This document shows positions 36,186 to 46,410 of a stretch of DNA of 64,000 nucleotides, piece by piece. The stretch comes from Deltaproteobacteria bacterium IMCC39146 (GTDB lineage Bacteria > Desulfobacterota > Desulfuromonadia > Desulfuromonadales > BM103), in assembly GCA_030005635.1 (NCBI GenBank), contig JARUHP010000020.1, forward strand, positions 1 to 64,000, written 5' to 3'. Each line of letters opens with the position of its first letter. Within the stretch, counting starts at the first letter, position 1. A program made the position numbers and the translations under genes. Below the pieces are notes generated by a model. That model was not told the DNA's origin, did not search any database, and saw nothing but the letters and a program-made list of their open reading frames with translations.

Positions 36186-36445
36186 AATTGATAAAGAGGT
36201 TCTCTTTATTTTGAATAGATTCTCTCTTTAGTCTCTGAAAATACCTGAAAGTCCTGGTTTGGAAGTGGCCCTAATAATGTGAAACCGGACTTCATCATTC
36301 CACGTCATATATAAGAGCAGGAGGCCATGAAGGCTTGTAGGGATAACTAGGCCTGGAGTCGTGGTATGTCAGACCGGTTAAGAAGAGCTTCTTGTTATAA
36401 CATCAGGGCACGAGGTTTTCCCATGACCTGATGTTGTAGAAACGC

Positions 36446-36886
36446 TTATTGACCCCAAGTCAGGAATGCTGCGACCCAGCCTTTACGTCCATCATTCGTT
36501 TGAATCTCAAGCCATTTCTCTTGTTTAGATAATAAACGGCACGTATTCCCCTTGGATAATTGGAAAGTCACAGAATAACTCGTACCCGGTCCCTGACGTA
36601 CGTTGGCACGATCACCGGTAACCACGACTCCAGCAGTAGAACCAAGCAAAGTGCGATGAACCCAGCCGGTACGACCACGATAATCGTTAACCTTATAGTA
36701 CTCAGGACCTTTTTCAAGAATCTCAAGGGGAGAGTAGGTAGTTAGCTTGGTAATGACTTTCGAAGAAATTGCATTAGGGGCCGAGCGCATTTCCGTTCCG
36801 GAGAAAGATACGGTCATTATCTCAGCGATTGCCAAGGTGGGCATGAGTAATAAAAGAGTAAGTAAAACTAGTAATTTCAAACGCAT
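36446..36886 (-). CDS. Exported protein with two bacterial SH3 domains
   Basis: 146 residues. Signal peptide (LVLLTLLLLMPTLAIA), then two SH3b domains: MRSAPNAISSKVIT...GRTGWVHRTLL (about 30-85) and ANVRQGPGTSYSV...GRKGWVAAFL (about 92-144). Such domains bind cell-wall peptides. No catalytic part, so it may be a periplasmic adaptor. Upstream of the Tad locus end on the same strand, but 75 bp from it. Confidence 0.85.
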   Translation of the reverse strand: MRLKLLVLLTLLLLMPTLAIAEIMTVSFSGTEMRSAPNAISSKVITKLTTYSPLEILEKGPEYYKVNDYRGRTGWVHRTLLGSTAGVVVTGDRANVRQGPGTSYSVTFQLSKGNTCRLLSKQEKWLEIQTNDGRKGWVAAFLTWGQ

Positions 36887-36961
36887 ATGTAAACTCCTGA
36901 GATAAAATTAAAACATGCTAGTCATTGAGTCGATACATGTCTATAGAAAATTATGCGACAG

Positions 36962-38674
36962 CTAATCCTTTTGAGTTAACGTTTTAAGTCGAGCTGTCGC
37001 TTCTGTATATAAATCGGTGGGTACATCATCACGTTCGAGCAACTTTTCAAGGTTATCTTCAGCCGTTTCAAAATCGTCGTTTAAGATTGCCAGTTCAGCG
37101 ACTTCAAGGAGTCGTTCATGTTTATTGTCTTTAGCGTACAAGCTTAACTGGGTGTCAATTAACTCAGTGCGGATTTGATGGTAAACTTCAACAGTCTTAG
37201 CCATTTTAAGCCGTTCCTGATTGCTCTCCAGCATGACCTGAAGAATTTTTCTGTTGGGCTTTAGCTCTTTGTTGAAAAAACTCTCCAGTGTTTCTCGTGC
37301 TGCATCTGGGTCCTTAATATACATCTCCATACTTGCAAGGCTCTCATGGGTGAAAAGATGGTCCGGGTTTTTCAGAAGAACCTTGTTGAACTCGATTCTT
37401 GCTTCATCGTAATACTCTTTATTGGCGAGCATCACGGCATACATGCTCCAAATCGTCGGGTTTTCCGGATTCTGCTGATGTGACAGTCGCGTCATCTCGA
37501 GGGGCTTGGCCCAGAGCAAATTACGATTCACTGTTGTTGGAAGAAACAAGCAGATAAGAATGACCAACAGAACTTTCTGCAATCTAAGAATGGTTGTGTT
37601 GCCAAATGATTTGGGTAATGCGATTGCGATACATAAGAACGCAGAAGGCAGGTACAGATAACGTTCTGCATAAGGAGTCCATGCGATCTTTAGAAGGGCA
37701 TTTAAGAGGGCAGGGGATATGGTCAATGTAATGAGTAGAGCCATTCCCATAAGGTAGTTCCTCATGAACACCAAAAAAATAATCAGAATAATGGCTATTA
37801 TCCCTAACCAGAAATAATTCGGATGGACAGAGTCAATCGCCAAGGTCAGTGGTTGAGGAACAAGGAGCTTCTTTGAATAAAAACCGAAATCAGTGATGAA
37901 CTGCTTTATGACACTTACAGGAAGTCCGTAAGCTTCTGCATCAGTGACTTTTGAGACGCCATGATCAACATGTTTGAATGATGCTGATCGCAGAAAAAAA
38001 TAGATGAATCCACCGCATAAAAAAGGAACGATAGCAGTGAACCGCCATGTCCAACTTATGAAGTAGGCAGGATGAGTCCGGCCTGGTTTGTACAATAAGA
38101 GAAACAAGATAAAGGCCGGAAAACAGAAGAATGCGACCTCTTTGGACATGCTGCCCAGAATAATAAACAATGACGCGACCCAAAGGTGAGGCCTGCTTGT
38201 ATTTTGTATGGACGACAGAACAAAATATGTTGCGATGAGAGCGAAAAAAGCTGCCAGAGGATCGGTTCGCCCTGAAATCCAGTTGATAGATTCTGTATTG
38301 ATAGGATGAACTAGAAAGAGAACAGCAGCACTCAAAGAGAGCGTATGTATTTTTCCGGTCTTTAACGGGTAGAAAATGCTGACATTCAGGTAGACCAGAA
38401 ATGAATTAAACACATGGAGAAGCACGTTGACAAGATGCATAACCCCAGGATGCCCGTCCCAGAGTATTATGTCGGCCAGGTAAGTGAGCATTAATACCGG
38501 ACGATAATATGTTCCTCCGCCAAAAAATAAGTCTCGCAAGGGTGTGTTGATGAGACTTCTGGCCTGAGCAAGCCCATCACCATCATCGAGAATAAATGTC
38601 CCCGTCCCTAGAATTGGAAAATAGAGAATTAGACCAAAGATAAGAATGAGTGGGAAAGCAAATCGTTGCCGCAT
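36962..38674 (-). CDS. TMTC-like O-mannosyltransferase-type membrane protein with TPR tail
   Basis: 570 residues. About ten membrane segments with the GT-C acidic loop FILDDGDGL near the N-terminus and HPINTESINWISGRTDP, the hallmark of TMTC/DUF1736 proteins. The C-terminal 170 residues are TPR repeats (PTIWSMYAVMLANKEYYDEA). In animals TMTC enzymes O-mannosylate proteins; bacterial members are presumed protein glycosyltransferases. It lies directly downstream of tadD and so is probably in the Tad transcript; the pilins or TadG are candidate targets. Confidence 0.82.
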   Translation of the reverse strand: MRQRFAFPLILIFGLILYFPILGTGTFILDDGDGLAQARSLINTPLRDLFFGGGTYYRPVLMLTYLADIILWDGHPGVMHLVNVLLHVFNSFLVYLNVSIFYPLKTGKIHTLSLSAAVLFLVHPINTESINWISGRTDPLAAFFALIATYFVLSSIQNTSRPHLWVASLFIILGSMSKEVAFFCFPAFILFLLLYKPGRTHPAYFISWTWRFTAIVPFLCGGFIYFFLRSASFKHVDHGVSKVTDAEAYGLPVSVIKQFITDFGFYSKKLLVPQPLTLAIDSVHPNYFWLGIIAIILIIFLVFMRNYLMGMALLITLTISPALLNALLKIAWTPYAERYLYLPSAFLCIAIALPKSFGNTTILRLQKVLLVILICLFLPTTVNRNLLWAKPLEMTRLSHQQNPENPTIWSMYAVMLANKEYYDEARIEFNKVLLKNPDHLFTHESLASMEMYIKDPDAARETLESFFNKELKPNRKILQVMLESNQERLKMAKTVEVYHQIRTELIDTQLSLYAKDNKHERLLEVAELAILNDDFETAEDNLEKLLERDDVPTDLYTEATARLKTLTQKD

Positions 38675-38701
38675 TGTGGTTGTTGTGATCGTGATAAGGG
38701 G

Positions 38702-39664
38702 CTAGAGTTGTGAGGCTCGTGCTGTTTTTCGCTTTCTATGGAGTTTGTCGAGATTGTCTTGTGCGCGTACGTAGTACTTTGGATTGCTTTTTAACGCTTT
38801 TATGAAGGCTTGTTCTGCCTCATCGAGGCGCCCCTGGGTCATGAGCAGATAGCCGATGTTGTTATATGCTCCAGCTTCACCAACGGTTCCGATAAAGATC
38901 TCAAGTGCATTCTCCTTGTCACCGCTCAAAAGATATGCTGAAGCAAGATTGTTCCTGATGAGTAGATTCTCTTGGTCAAGTGCGAGAGCTTGCAAGAAGG
39001 ATAGGACCGCCTCCTGGTAAGCCCCCCTAACCATTTTGTTTAATCCCAGATTATTATGACTTGCAGCCTGATCCGGAGCCATGGTTAAGATTTCATGGTA
39101 GAGCGGTTCGGAGAGGTTCTCCTTGCCCATGAGATCATAAATAATGGCAAGCTCTTTAATGACGTTGATGTCTTTCGGATCAACCGCTATTGCCTCGTTG
39201 ATTTTTTTAATCGCTGTATTCAGCTTGCCTTCCAAACGTAAAGCGCGAGCCTCACCAGTCAAAGCATAAATGGATTGAGGGTCCAACTCCCTCGCCTGAC
39301 CAAATCTGATTATTGCACCGTTATAATTGCTTTTGCTCATCTCTATACGGCCAAGTCCGATGTACGCATTCACCATTTTGGGGTCTTTATTGATTGCAGT
39401 TGCAAAATGCAACTCTGCAATTCTCAAGTTTTCGTTTGCCAGATAAATGAACCCTGCAGTAACCAGTTCTTCTGCTGACTTGCTCTGCATCGATGATGTG
39501 TCGTCATGAGCAGAAGGTGATTCCATGGAAGTTGCGTTATCTGCAAAATAATTAATTTTGGGTACGGATTGTGAGCAGCCGCTTGCAAGAACGACCAATA
39601 AAACCATTGTCAGGATCAGGCTCGACTTATTCGGTACGCCTGTTCTACAAAAATTACATTGCAT
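38702..39664 (-). CDS. tadD: TPR lipoprotein TadD
   Basis: 320 residues. Lipoprotein signal ending LASGC, then at least six TPR repeats (AELHFATAINKDPKMVNAYIGLG and similar). TadD lipoproteins help the secretin assemble in the Tad system. GGAGG six bases upstream. Followed by the TMTC-like gene 27 bp later. Confidence 0.88.
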   Translation of the reverse strand: MQCNFCRTGVPNKSSLILTMVLLVVLASGCSQSVPKINYFADNATSMESPSAHDDTSSMQSKSAEELVTAGFIYLANENLRIAELHFATAINKDPKMVNAYIGLGRIEMSKSNYNGAIIRFGQARELDPQSIYALTGEARALRLEGKLNTAIKKINEAIAVDPKDINVIKELAIIYDLMGKENLSEPLYHEILTMAPDQAASHNNLGLNKMVRGAYQEAVLSFLQALALDQENLLIRNNLASAYLLSGDKENALEIFIGTVGEAGAYNNIGYLLMTQGRLDEAEQAFIKALKSNPKYYVRAQDNLDKLHRKRKTARASQL

Positions 39665-39704
39665 TCTGGACCTCCAGTGATTTTATATGGATACCGCTGA
39701 GGGG

Positions 39705-40700
39705 CTAGCCGCCGCCGCCACGAAGAGCTGGCACCAGGTATTTGACAATCTGGATAGCACCCGGTCCTACTAGTACCACGAAAATGGCTGGGAAAATGAA
39801 TAATACCAGGGGAAAGACCATTTTAACTGCAGATTTGGCTGCTGTTGCTTCGGCAATTTGACGTCGTTTAATACGCATTGAGTCGGCGTGAACCCGAAGG
39901 GCCGTTGCCAGACTAGTGCCGAAGCGGCTGGTTTGAGCCAATAGCGTTGTAAGGCTGTGAATTTGAGAGACACCAGTCCGCACATTCATGTTTTTGAACG
40001 CATCAGCACGTGATATCCCAGCTCTTATTTCCAGGGTCGTTAAGGTGAACTCATCGCTTAACTCTTTGCACAGAGGCAGCATCTCGTCGCCGACACGCTT
40101 GAAAGTCATATCAAGACCAAGCCCCGATTCTACACAAACAACCATAAGGTCTAAAGCATCTGGCAACCCTTTAACAAGTTTTTCCTGGCGGGTCTTGGTC
40201 ATTAAAAAGACCCAGAGGTTGGGTGTGAAATAACCGAGCACGATCAATGCTAGGATAGACAACATGACTTGAGTTTGGAAGTTGTAGATCATACGGGAAA
40301 ACATGAAGACCGCGACATAGATGATAGGGCAGATGATTTTGGCGCTAAGATAATTGTATATTGCCTGGTCTGATCGGAACCCCGCCCTAACCAGTGTTAA
40401 CTGCATTTTTTGTCTGACGGTTCTTTTGTTAATAGATGAAATCCTGTGCAGAGGCTTGGAAATTCTGGCCGCCAAGGTGTCGTCATTGTGTCCCAGAAGC
40501 TTTGATGAAGGACTTCCTGTTGAAGCACCTCCTTTGCCGACGAGTTTTCCCAGGCGCTCTTGAGTGTTGCTCTGTCGTCCTTTGATCAAGAAGGCGATCG
40601 CAAGGACCATCATAAATACAGCCAGGAACATAAGAAGAAAAATGCCGTAGTAATCAGCGTTCTCCAAAAGTGCGTAATAGATATTTCTAATGACTTGCAT
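39705..40700 (-). CDS. tadC: Tad platform protein TadC
   Basis: 331 residues, GspF/T2SSF domain protein with membrane segments at about 17-37, 110-165 and 300-325. Marks: GLPDALDLMVVCVESGLGLD and RVGDEMLPLC. Inner-membrane platform partner of TadB for Flp pilus assembly. It starts 7 bp after the tadB stop. Confidence 0.92.
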   Translation of the reverse strand: MQVIRNIYYALLENADYYGIFLLMFLAVFMMVLAIAFLIKGRQSNTQERLGKLVGKGGASTGSPSSKLLGHNDDTLAARISKPLHRISSINKRTVRQKMQLTLVRAGFRSDQAIYNYLSAKIICPIIYVAVFMFSRMIYNFQTQVMLSILALIVLGYFTPNLWVFLMTKTRQEKLVKGLPDALDLMVVCVESGLGLDMTFKRVGDEMLPLCKELSDEFTLTTLEIRAGISRADAFKNMNVRTGVSQIHSLTTLLAQTSRFGTSLATALRVHADSMRIKRRQIAEATAAKSAVKMVFPLVLFIFPAIFVVLVGPGAIQIVKYLVPALRGGGG

Positions 40701-40707
40701 AGTGGCC

Positions 40708-41685
40708 TCAGATATCGATGTCTACAATGCGCTTGATGATGTAAGTACCAATGATTTGTAAAACTATTGCCCCGAAAATCATGTAATGCCCTATTTTTTC
40801 TGTCCACAACAGAGAGAGATAATCGTAGTTTGTCAGGTACATGTAGATGAGCATCAAAATGGGCAGTCCGATCAGGACCATCGCTGACAAACGGCCCTCA
40901 GCAGTTAGGGCGGCAACGTGATCCTTGAACTGAATGCGCTCACGTATCAATCGGCTGATGTTATCGAGAATTTCCCCTATGTTGCCACCGGTTTCTTTCT
41001 GTACCAGAATTGCGATGGAAAAAAACCTTAAGTCCGCAATTGGCACTCGTTCGCAAAGGTTTTCCATCGCCTCTGACATGGTTAGCCCAAGATTGATTTC
41101 ATCAACAGTCGCTGCAAATTCTGCGCTGACTGGATCTTCAAGCTCCTCTGCAATCATGCCCAGGCCTGCAGACAAAGCACTGCCCGAGCGGACGGCCCGC
41201 GCAAGCAGGTCAAGAGCTTCCGGAAGCTGGTTGTTGAACTTTTTATAATAATCTTTCTCTGCCAGCTTTAAAAACAGGTAAGGGGCCACCGAGCAAACCA
41301 GCCCCACTACGATTGCTGCCAGAGGTTGTGGAAGATAGAGGTAACCGAGTCCGAAACCGATAAAGCCGAGAGTGACACTAAGGAGAATGAACAGCGTGGC
41401 ATTGAGCGGCATTTTGACTTTGATTAAAAGGTTGTCCAGATTGCTCAGGCGGGGAATATTGAAAATAAATCGTTCGAACGCCCCAACCTCTTTCAGAATA
41501 CCCTTACGGTATTTATCGAGTTTCTCCTGTCCATGTTTACCTCCTGCAGAGATGTACATCAGGCGTTTTTTTACTTTACGCTTTTCTACAAAGCGGCTTT
41601 CTACCCAGGCAAGGTAAATGACCTGAATAACAGCAACCGTAAAGATGAAAACTGCGACGAAAAGAAAGATCGTAATATTGTCCAT
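40708..41685 (-). CDS. tadB: Tad platform protein TadB
   Basis: 325 residues, GspF-type platform protein: N-terminal helix, QLPEALDLLARAVRSGSALSAGL, QKETGGNIGEILDNIS and C-terminal membrane helices. Works with TadA ATPase and TadC. Follows tadA by 20 bp. Confidence 0.93.
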   Translation of the reverse strand: MDNITIFLFVAVFIFTVAVIQVIYLAWVESRFVEKRKVKKRLMYISAGGKHGQEKLDKYRKGILKEVGAFERFIFNIPRLSNLDNLLIKVKMPLNATLFILLSVTLGFIGFGLGYLYLPQPLAAIVVGLVCSVAPYLFLKLAEKDYYKKFNNQLPEALDLLARAVRSGSALSAGLGMIAEELEDPVSAEFAATVDEINLGLTMSEAMENLCERVPIADLRFFSIAILVQKETGGNIGEILDNISRLIRERIQFKDHVAALTAEGRLSAMVLIGLPILMLIYMYLTNYDYLSLLWTEKIGHYMIFGAIVLQIIGTYIIKRIVDIDI

Positions 41686-41705
41686 AAAAGCTCCAGGGGG
41701 CCTCT

Positions 41706-43040
41706 TCAGAAGTTGTTGAATAGGTTCTCAGGCACTTCAATTCCCGCCATTTCCAGACGTTCTGTGAATTTTGGCCGAATCCCGGTCGATCGATGCTCTC
41801 CTACCACCTTGCCGTCTTTATCCAGTCCGTGACGTTCATACACGAAAATTTCCTGAAGAGTAATAACATCACCTTCCATGCCAACAACCTCGGCAACCGA
41901 GGTTATTTTGCGGCTTCCGTCAGTCATTCGAGACGCTTGAATAACGACGTCAAGAGCAGACGAAACCATAAAACGCATGGCCTTCTCTGGCAGGTTGACT
42001 CCGGTCATCAGGATCATTGATTCAAGGCGTGTCAATGAGTCCCTTGGACTATTGGAGTGAATAGTGGTTAGTGAACCATCGTGGCCCGTATTCATGGCCT
42101 GCAGCATATCGAAGGCCTCTGCGCCACGAACCTCACCGACAACGATTCTGTCAGGGCGCATACGAAGGGTGTTACGTACCAGGTCTCTCGACGTAACTTG
42201 ACCCGTTCCTTCGACGCTCGGTGGACGTGTTTCCAAACGAATGACATGCGGCTGCTGCAACTGCAATTCTGCCGAGTCTTCAATGGTGATGATCCGCTCA
42301 TTGGCCGGGATGTTGGCAGAGAGGATATTCAGTAGTGTTGTTTTACCTGCACCGGTGCCACCGGAGATCATGATGTTCATCTTGGCTTTGACACAGCCTG
42401 CCAGAAGTTGCGCGATCTCAGGCGTGAGAGCATTGTAATTGATCAGGTCCTTCATCATTAAAGGCGTTACGGCAAACCTTCGAATGGAGAGCATGGGACC
42501 GTCAATAGCAAGGGGAGGGATGATGGCATTGACACGTGATCCATCGGGAAGCCGGGCGTCAACCATCGGCGAAGATTCATCGATACGACGGCCTATCCGC
42601 GAGATAATCCTGTCGATAATGTTGCGAAGATGAACATCGTCAATGAAGCGTGATTTTGTCTTTTCGATCAATCCAAAACGCTCGACGTATATGTCTTTAT
42701 AGGTGTTGACGAGAACGTCGCTGACCGTGGGGTCTTTAAAAAATGGCTCCAGGGGGCCGAGGCCGGTCAGTTCATCAAGGATCTCATCAATGATGTGTTT
42801 GCGTTCATTCTCATTGAGAAGGGCTTTCTCATCGCGCAGGTAGAACTCTACAACATTTTCAATTTCAGCTCTGATCTCACCAGGCTCTAAGGTGTCAAGT
42901 GCTGCCAGATTAGCTTCCTCTACCAGGCGGCCGTGAATTTTCCTTTTGACTTCATGGTAGAAATTGGAGTGTTCTGTTTGTTGTTCATCGCTTGTAATGA
43001 TTTCGGTAGTGTTTCTACCGAGCATGTTTTTGATTGCCAT
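41706..43040 (-). CDS. tadA: Tad assembly ATPase TadA (CpaF)
   Basis: 444 residues. Secretion ATPase of the GspE superfamily: Walker [14 protein letters not shown], Asp box and Walker [20 protein letters not shown], His box [14 protein letters not shown]-terminal domain with [18 protein letters not shown]. Powers assembly and retraction of the Flp pilus. GGAGGG before ATG. Confidence 0.96.
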   Translation of the reverse strand: MAIKNMLGRNTTEIITSDEQQTEHSNFYHEVKRKIHGRLVEEANLAALDTLEPGEIRAEIENVVEFYLRDEKALLNENERKHIIDEILDELTGLGPLEPFFKDPTVSDVLVNTYKDIYVERFGLIEKTKSRFIDDVHLRNIIDRIISRIGRRIDESSPMVDARLPDGSRVNAIIPPLAIDGPMLSIRRFAVTPLMMKDLINYNALTPEIAQLLAGCVKAKMNIMISGGTGAGKTTLLNILSANIPANERIITIEDSAELQLQQPHVIRLETRPPSVEGTGQVTSRDLVRNTLRMRPDRIVVGEVRGAEAFDMLQAMNTGHDGSLTTIHSNSPRDSLTRLESMILMTGVNLPEKAMRFMVSSALDVVIQASRMTDGSRKITSVAEVVGMEGDVITLQEIFVYERHGLDKDGKVVGEHRSTGIRPKFTERLEMAGIEVPENLFNNF

Positions 43041-43072
43041 TGACCCTCCAGTCTGACTACAGCCTCTAAAAG

Positions 43073-44251
43073 CTAAATACTTTTGCCAAACGTTCCTCTG
43101 ATTCCTCTGAATTCTGGATCGTCCAGAGCCCCCTGAAACTTTCGCACGAACTCGAACATATTCTTGGAGAAAGGAGCATTGCGCGATAATTTAACCAGCG
43201 GCACACCACGATTGATTGACGATACGATCTCGGAGAAATCATTTGGTATCAGCCAGTAGACCAGTTTATCAAAATTCTTCTCGATTTCGCCTAAAGAGAG
43301 TGCCCCGCCTTTGATATAGCGGTTGACAATAATTTCAATTTTTTCAAGACTGATGCCGAATTTCCTGATCAGTTTGCAGAGCCGAACAGTATTACGGATC
43401 GCTGGAACCGACATGTCAGTTACGACAAAGACCTTGTCGGAGTGTTTGAACGCCTCCAGGCTGCAGTCATTAATATGCATGGATCCACAGTCAAGAATGA
43501 GATGGTCGTACAGTTTTTTGGAGAGGTTCAGGATGCTGGATACATGCTCGCTTGTTATATCTTCGCTATCTTCAGGGTTGGCTGGCGCAGGCAGGAAATT
43601 AATTCCCGTTGAATGGTCAGACATGACACCGCGCAGGAATGAAACATCCAGGCGGTGTATGTTCTCGCAGATGTTCATAATTGTGTTCTGAGGGACAATG
43701 TCGAGGAGGACCGAAGCGTCACCGGATTGAAAAGACATATCCATAAGCGCCACGGTGCTTTTTTTTCCCATTGCCAGTGCGGCGGCGGTATTGACCGCCA
43801 GAACGGTTGAACCAACACCACCCTTAGCGCTCACAAAACTGTAAATGCGGCCTTGCGCTAAACGACCAGAACTGGCCAGCTTTGCACGGACTTCTTCAAT
43901 TGCATTGTAAAGCAGGTCTTCCTGGACAGGTTCTATGAGGTACTCTGCTGCCCCGGCTTTCATGACCGATATGATGTTCTGATGGTCCTTGTTCTCTGAA
44001 ACAACGAACAGTGTCGTTTTTGGAAAGTTTTCTTTGATCGCCTGAACTCTAGACAGCAAGTCATCACTTTCCAGGATGTCATCAATCAGGATGATGTCGG
44101 GGATAGTTTTAGCTGCAGACACGCCTTTTTCAGCTGTGCGGCTTTGCCACTGCAGAACATTTACACCCTTTAGCTGCTTGGCTAAGCCCAGAAAGGCTTT
44201 GGCCCGGTTAGGTTGGGATATCTCAATTGCGAGGATGAGTTCAGTTGCCAT
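43073..44251 (-). CDS. tadZ: Tad localisation ATPase TadZ (CpaE)
   Basis: 392 residues. N-terminal receiver-like domain ([14 protein letters not shown]) then a ParA/MinD-type ATPase with deviant Walker [10 protein letters not shown] (about 139-147) and LILDCGSMH. TadZ directs the Tad apparatus to the pole. 33 bp ahead of tadA. Confidence 0.92.
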   Translation of the reverse strand: MATELILAIEISQPNRAKAFLGLAKQLKGVNVLQWQSRTAEKGVSAAKTIPDIILIDDILESDDLLSRVQAIKENFPKTTLFVVSENKDHQNIISVMKAGAAEYLIEPVQEDLLYNAIEEVRAKLASSGRLAQGRIYSFVSAKGGVGSTVLAVNTAAALAMGKKSTVALMDMSFQSGDASVLLDIVPQNTIMNICENIHRLDVSFLRGVMSDHSTGINFLPAPANPEDSEDITSEHVSSILNLSKKLYDHLILDCGSMHINDCSLEAFKHSDKVFVVTDMSVPAIRNTVRLCKLIRKFGISLEKIEIIVNRYIKGGALSLGEIEKNFDKLVYWLIPNDFSEIVSSINRGVPLVKLSRNAPFSKNMFEFVRKFQGALDDPEFRGIRGTFGKSI

Positions 44252-44496
44252 TTATTGTTGCCCTCTAAAATAATAGTTCCCACTTAACATTTATTGTAAC
44301 CAGATTTATCGTTATTTCAGTGTTAAGCGCACGCAATGTACCTTTGAATAATTATAAGTGTTGTTTGACCTTTCTTCCATAACAACTTCCTCACATCTTT
44401 AAAAGATGGCTCGATTATCTTTAATAAGAGAAGAGTGGTAGGAATATTTATCTGTGCCGATGCAAAAAGGCGATGCACTCTGCCTCGAGTCTGTGT

Positions 44497-44772
44497 TCAG
44501 TTTGTTGTAGAGAGAACACCTCGACTAAAGTTTTTAATCTCACCGTCCGTTTCACGGTCAAAAGAGTTTTGGTACGTATCCATAATTTTCTCTGAATGAA
44601 TGCCTGGCATCGAGGCGGGTTTAGAATTAGCATAAATGTAATCTTTATGTGCTATTTGCTGATCAAATGCGTCATTTTGAGCCATGCCAAACTCATGATC
44701 TACGTAGTATGCCTCTTGGGCGCAGCCGGCTAAAACAATTACAACGACATATAAAAGAATGGTTTTTAACAT
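44497..44772 (-). CDS. Small lipoprotein in the Tad operon
   Basis: 91 residues with a lipoprotein signal (VVIVLAGC). After the Cys it is polar and without a recognised domain. It holds the place that CpaD/RcpB lipoproteins occupy between RcpA and TadZ in other Tad loci, so it may be a short functional counterpart; sequence alone does not show this. Starts 11 bp downstream of rcpA. The 245 bp from here to tadZ hold no gene; no promoter was identified. Confidence 0.7.
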   Translation of the reverse strand: MLKTILLYVVVIVLAGCAQEAYYVDHEFGMAQNDAFDQQIAHKDYIYANSKPASMPGIHSEKIMDTYQNSFDRETDGEIKNFSRGVLSTTN

Positions 44773-44783
44773 TTTTTCCTCCT

Positions 44784-46373
44784 TTATTGTTCAAGGTGTC
44801 CGAATGAACCTTCTAGCCCTTCTGAATTTGAGAGGCTAAAGTTATGGCCTGAAACTCTTGAACTGTCATTTGGGTGTCTGGCCCCTTCTAAGCGTCCCAT
44901 AAGATAAAACTCGAGTCTATTGGGGTCCTTGATAAATTCACCAGGGAAACTGACAAGGCCCTCTTTTACAGGACTGGCCAGATGAGGGGTAATTGTGATC
45001 ATCAAATCAGATTTCTTCTTTATGTAGGCTTGGCTTCTGAACAGTGCGCCCAATATTGGGAGGTCACCCAAAAAAGGGACTTTGTTTACTGTATTGGTCA
45101 TGTCTTCGCGTAAGAGACCTGCCAAAACGAGTGTTTGTCCATCATGAAGCTGCGCAGTTGTTTCAAGCTCCCTGGTGTCGACGAGCGGGAGCAGGCCGTT
45201 TCCTGAGGGTATGGTACCTGTAATATCAGATATTGTGGGAGCGACCCTTAAAGTGATCAAGCCATTGCTTTGTACTATCGGTGTGAACTTTAGTGAGACA
45301 CCAAATTCTTCAAATTCGACCGAAGAATTTGTTGTGCCACCATCGGTAGTTGATGTATTGCTGATGTAAGGAAATTTTCCGCCCGCCAGAAAACTGGCTT
45401 CTTGTCCACTCAATGCGACAAGCCGCGGCTCAGCAAGGGTGTTGGCTAGGCCTTCGCCCTCAAGGAACTCCAAGGCTAAATTGACATTGTCAATCTTTAA
45501 TAAAACGTTCGCTGCATTACCGACGAAGTCAGTGATAATTGAGCCGCCATCGATGTTACTGACGTCGGGGTAGTGCGATCCACCAGGAATAAATGGCGAC
45601 CCATCAGGAAGAGTTGGCGACCCACCGATAACCCCTCCGAAATCACTGCCGAGTTTGTGGAAGGATACCCCAGCAGACCAATTCATTGTGCTGTCTCGAT
45701 TGACCTCGGCGATTTTAACTTCCAGGAGAACCTGATGGATAGAATCAACGTTAAGCAAATTCGTTATCTTGCTGATCTTTATCTCTGTGCGGCCAGTGGC
45801 AGATATATCCCCACCATCAGAGGATGACTCATCGCTTCCAGCTTCTTCCGAATAGGAAATACCGCCCTCTCCACCGTGAACCATACTGGTAGAGTTTTCA
45901 GTGGGTATAAATCTCTCAGCTAATCTTATCGCCTGCTCAACGATCTCCGGCCCCGAGACAGTTCCTGACAAAACAATACCATCATCAGCCCCATAAACGT
46001 TGATGTCTTGATTTGGAAAATGAGTTGCCATCTGTTTTTTAAGACCGGACAAATCATAGGAGACTGTGACATCGATTTCTGATGTTATTTTCTTTGAGAT
46101 GTTGTCCCATATTGTGACGGTGCAATAACCCGTTTTTTTGCCCCTTATATAGACCTGATTTTCTTTCAGAGGGCGAGCGTGAACTATGTCACTTTCTGAA
46201 ACCAGAACTCTTATGTCTTTACTGACGTTTTGTATCTCTAAAATTCTTGATCCGCCAGGCTTTATAAACAACTTTTGGCTAATCTCTTCAGAGTGTACAT
46301 TGCCGACTTGGGCTGTAATTGTAAAAAGTCCAAGCACTAATAGCGCAAGTGGTATTTTCACATATGCTCTCAT
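44784..46373 (-). CDS. rcpA: Tad secretin RcpA (CpaC)
   Basis: 529 residues. Signal peptide, N-terminal pilus-secretin domain (KPGGSRILEIQNV), BON-like domain (SGTVSGPEIVEQAI), and the secretin core (VLLEVKIAEVNRD, GLPE-region TQLHDGQTLVLAGLL, VPFLGDLPILGALF, LMITITPHL). Outer-membrane gate for the Flp pilus. ATG 46373 is preferred because GGGAGG is five bases upstream; a GTG five codons earlier is also in frame. Confidence 0.94.
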   Translation of the reverse strand: MRAYVKIPLALLVLGLFTITAQVGNVHSEEISQKLFIKPGGSRILEIQNVSKDIRVLVSESDIVHARPLKENQVYIRGKKTGYCTVTIWDNISKKITSEIDVTVSYDLSGLKKQMATHFPNQDINVYGADDGIVLSGTVSGPEIVEQAIRLAERFIPTENSTSMVHGGEGGISYSEEAGSDESSSDGGDISATGRTEIKISKITNLLNVDSIHQVLLEVKIAEVNRDSTMNWSAGVSFHKLGSDFGGVIGGSPTLPDGSPFIPGGSHYPDVSNIDGGSIITDFVGNAANVLLKIDNVNLALEFLEGEGLANTLAEPRLVALSGQEASFLAGGKFPYISNTSTTDGGTTNSSVEFEEFGVSLKFTPIVQSNGLITLRVAPTISDITGTIPSGNGLLPLVDTRELETTAQLHDGQTLVLAGLLREDMTNTVNKVPFLGDLPILGALFRSQAYIKKKSDLMITITPHLASPVKEGLVSFPGEFIKDPNRLEFYLMGRLEGARHPNDSSRVSGHNFSLSNSEGLEGSFGHLEQ

Positions 46374-46410
46374 TTCTACCTCCCTCACAATTATGGAAAC
46401 CGATGACTGG

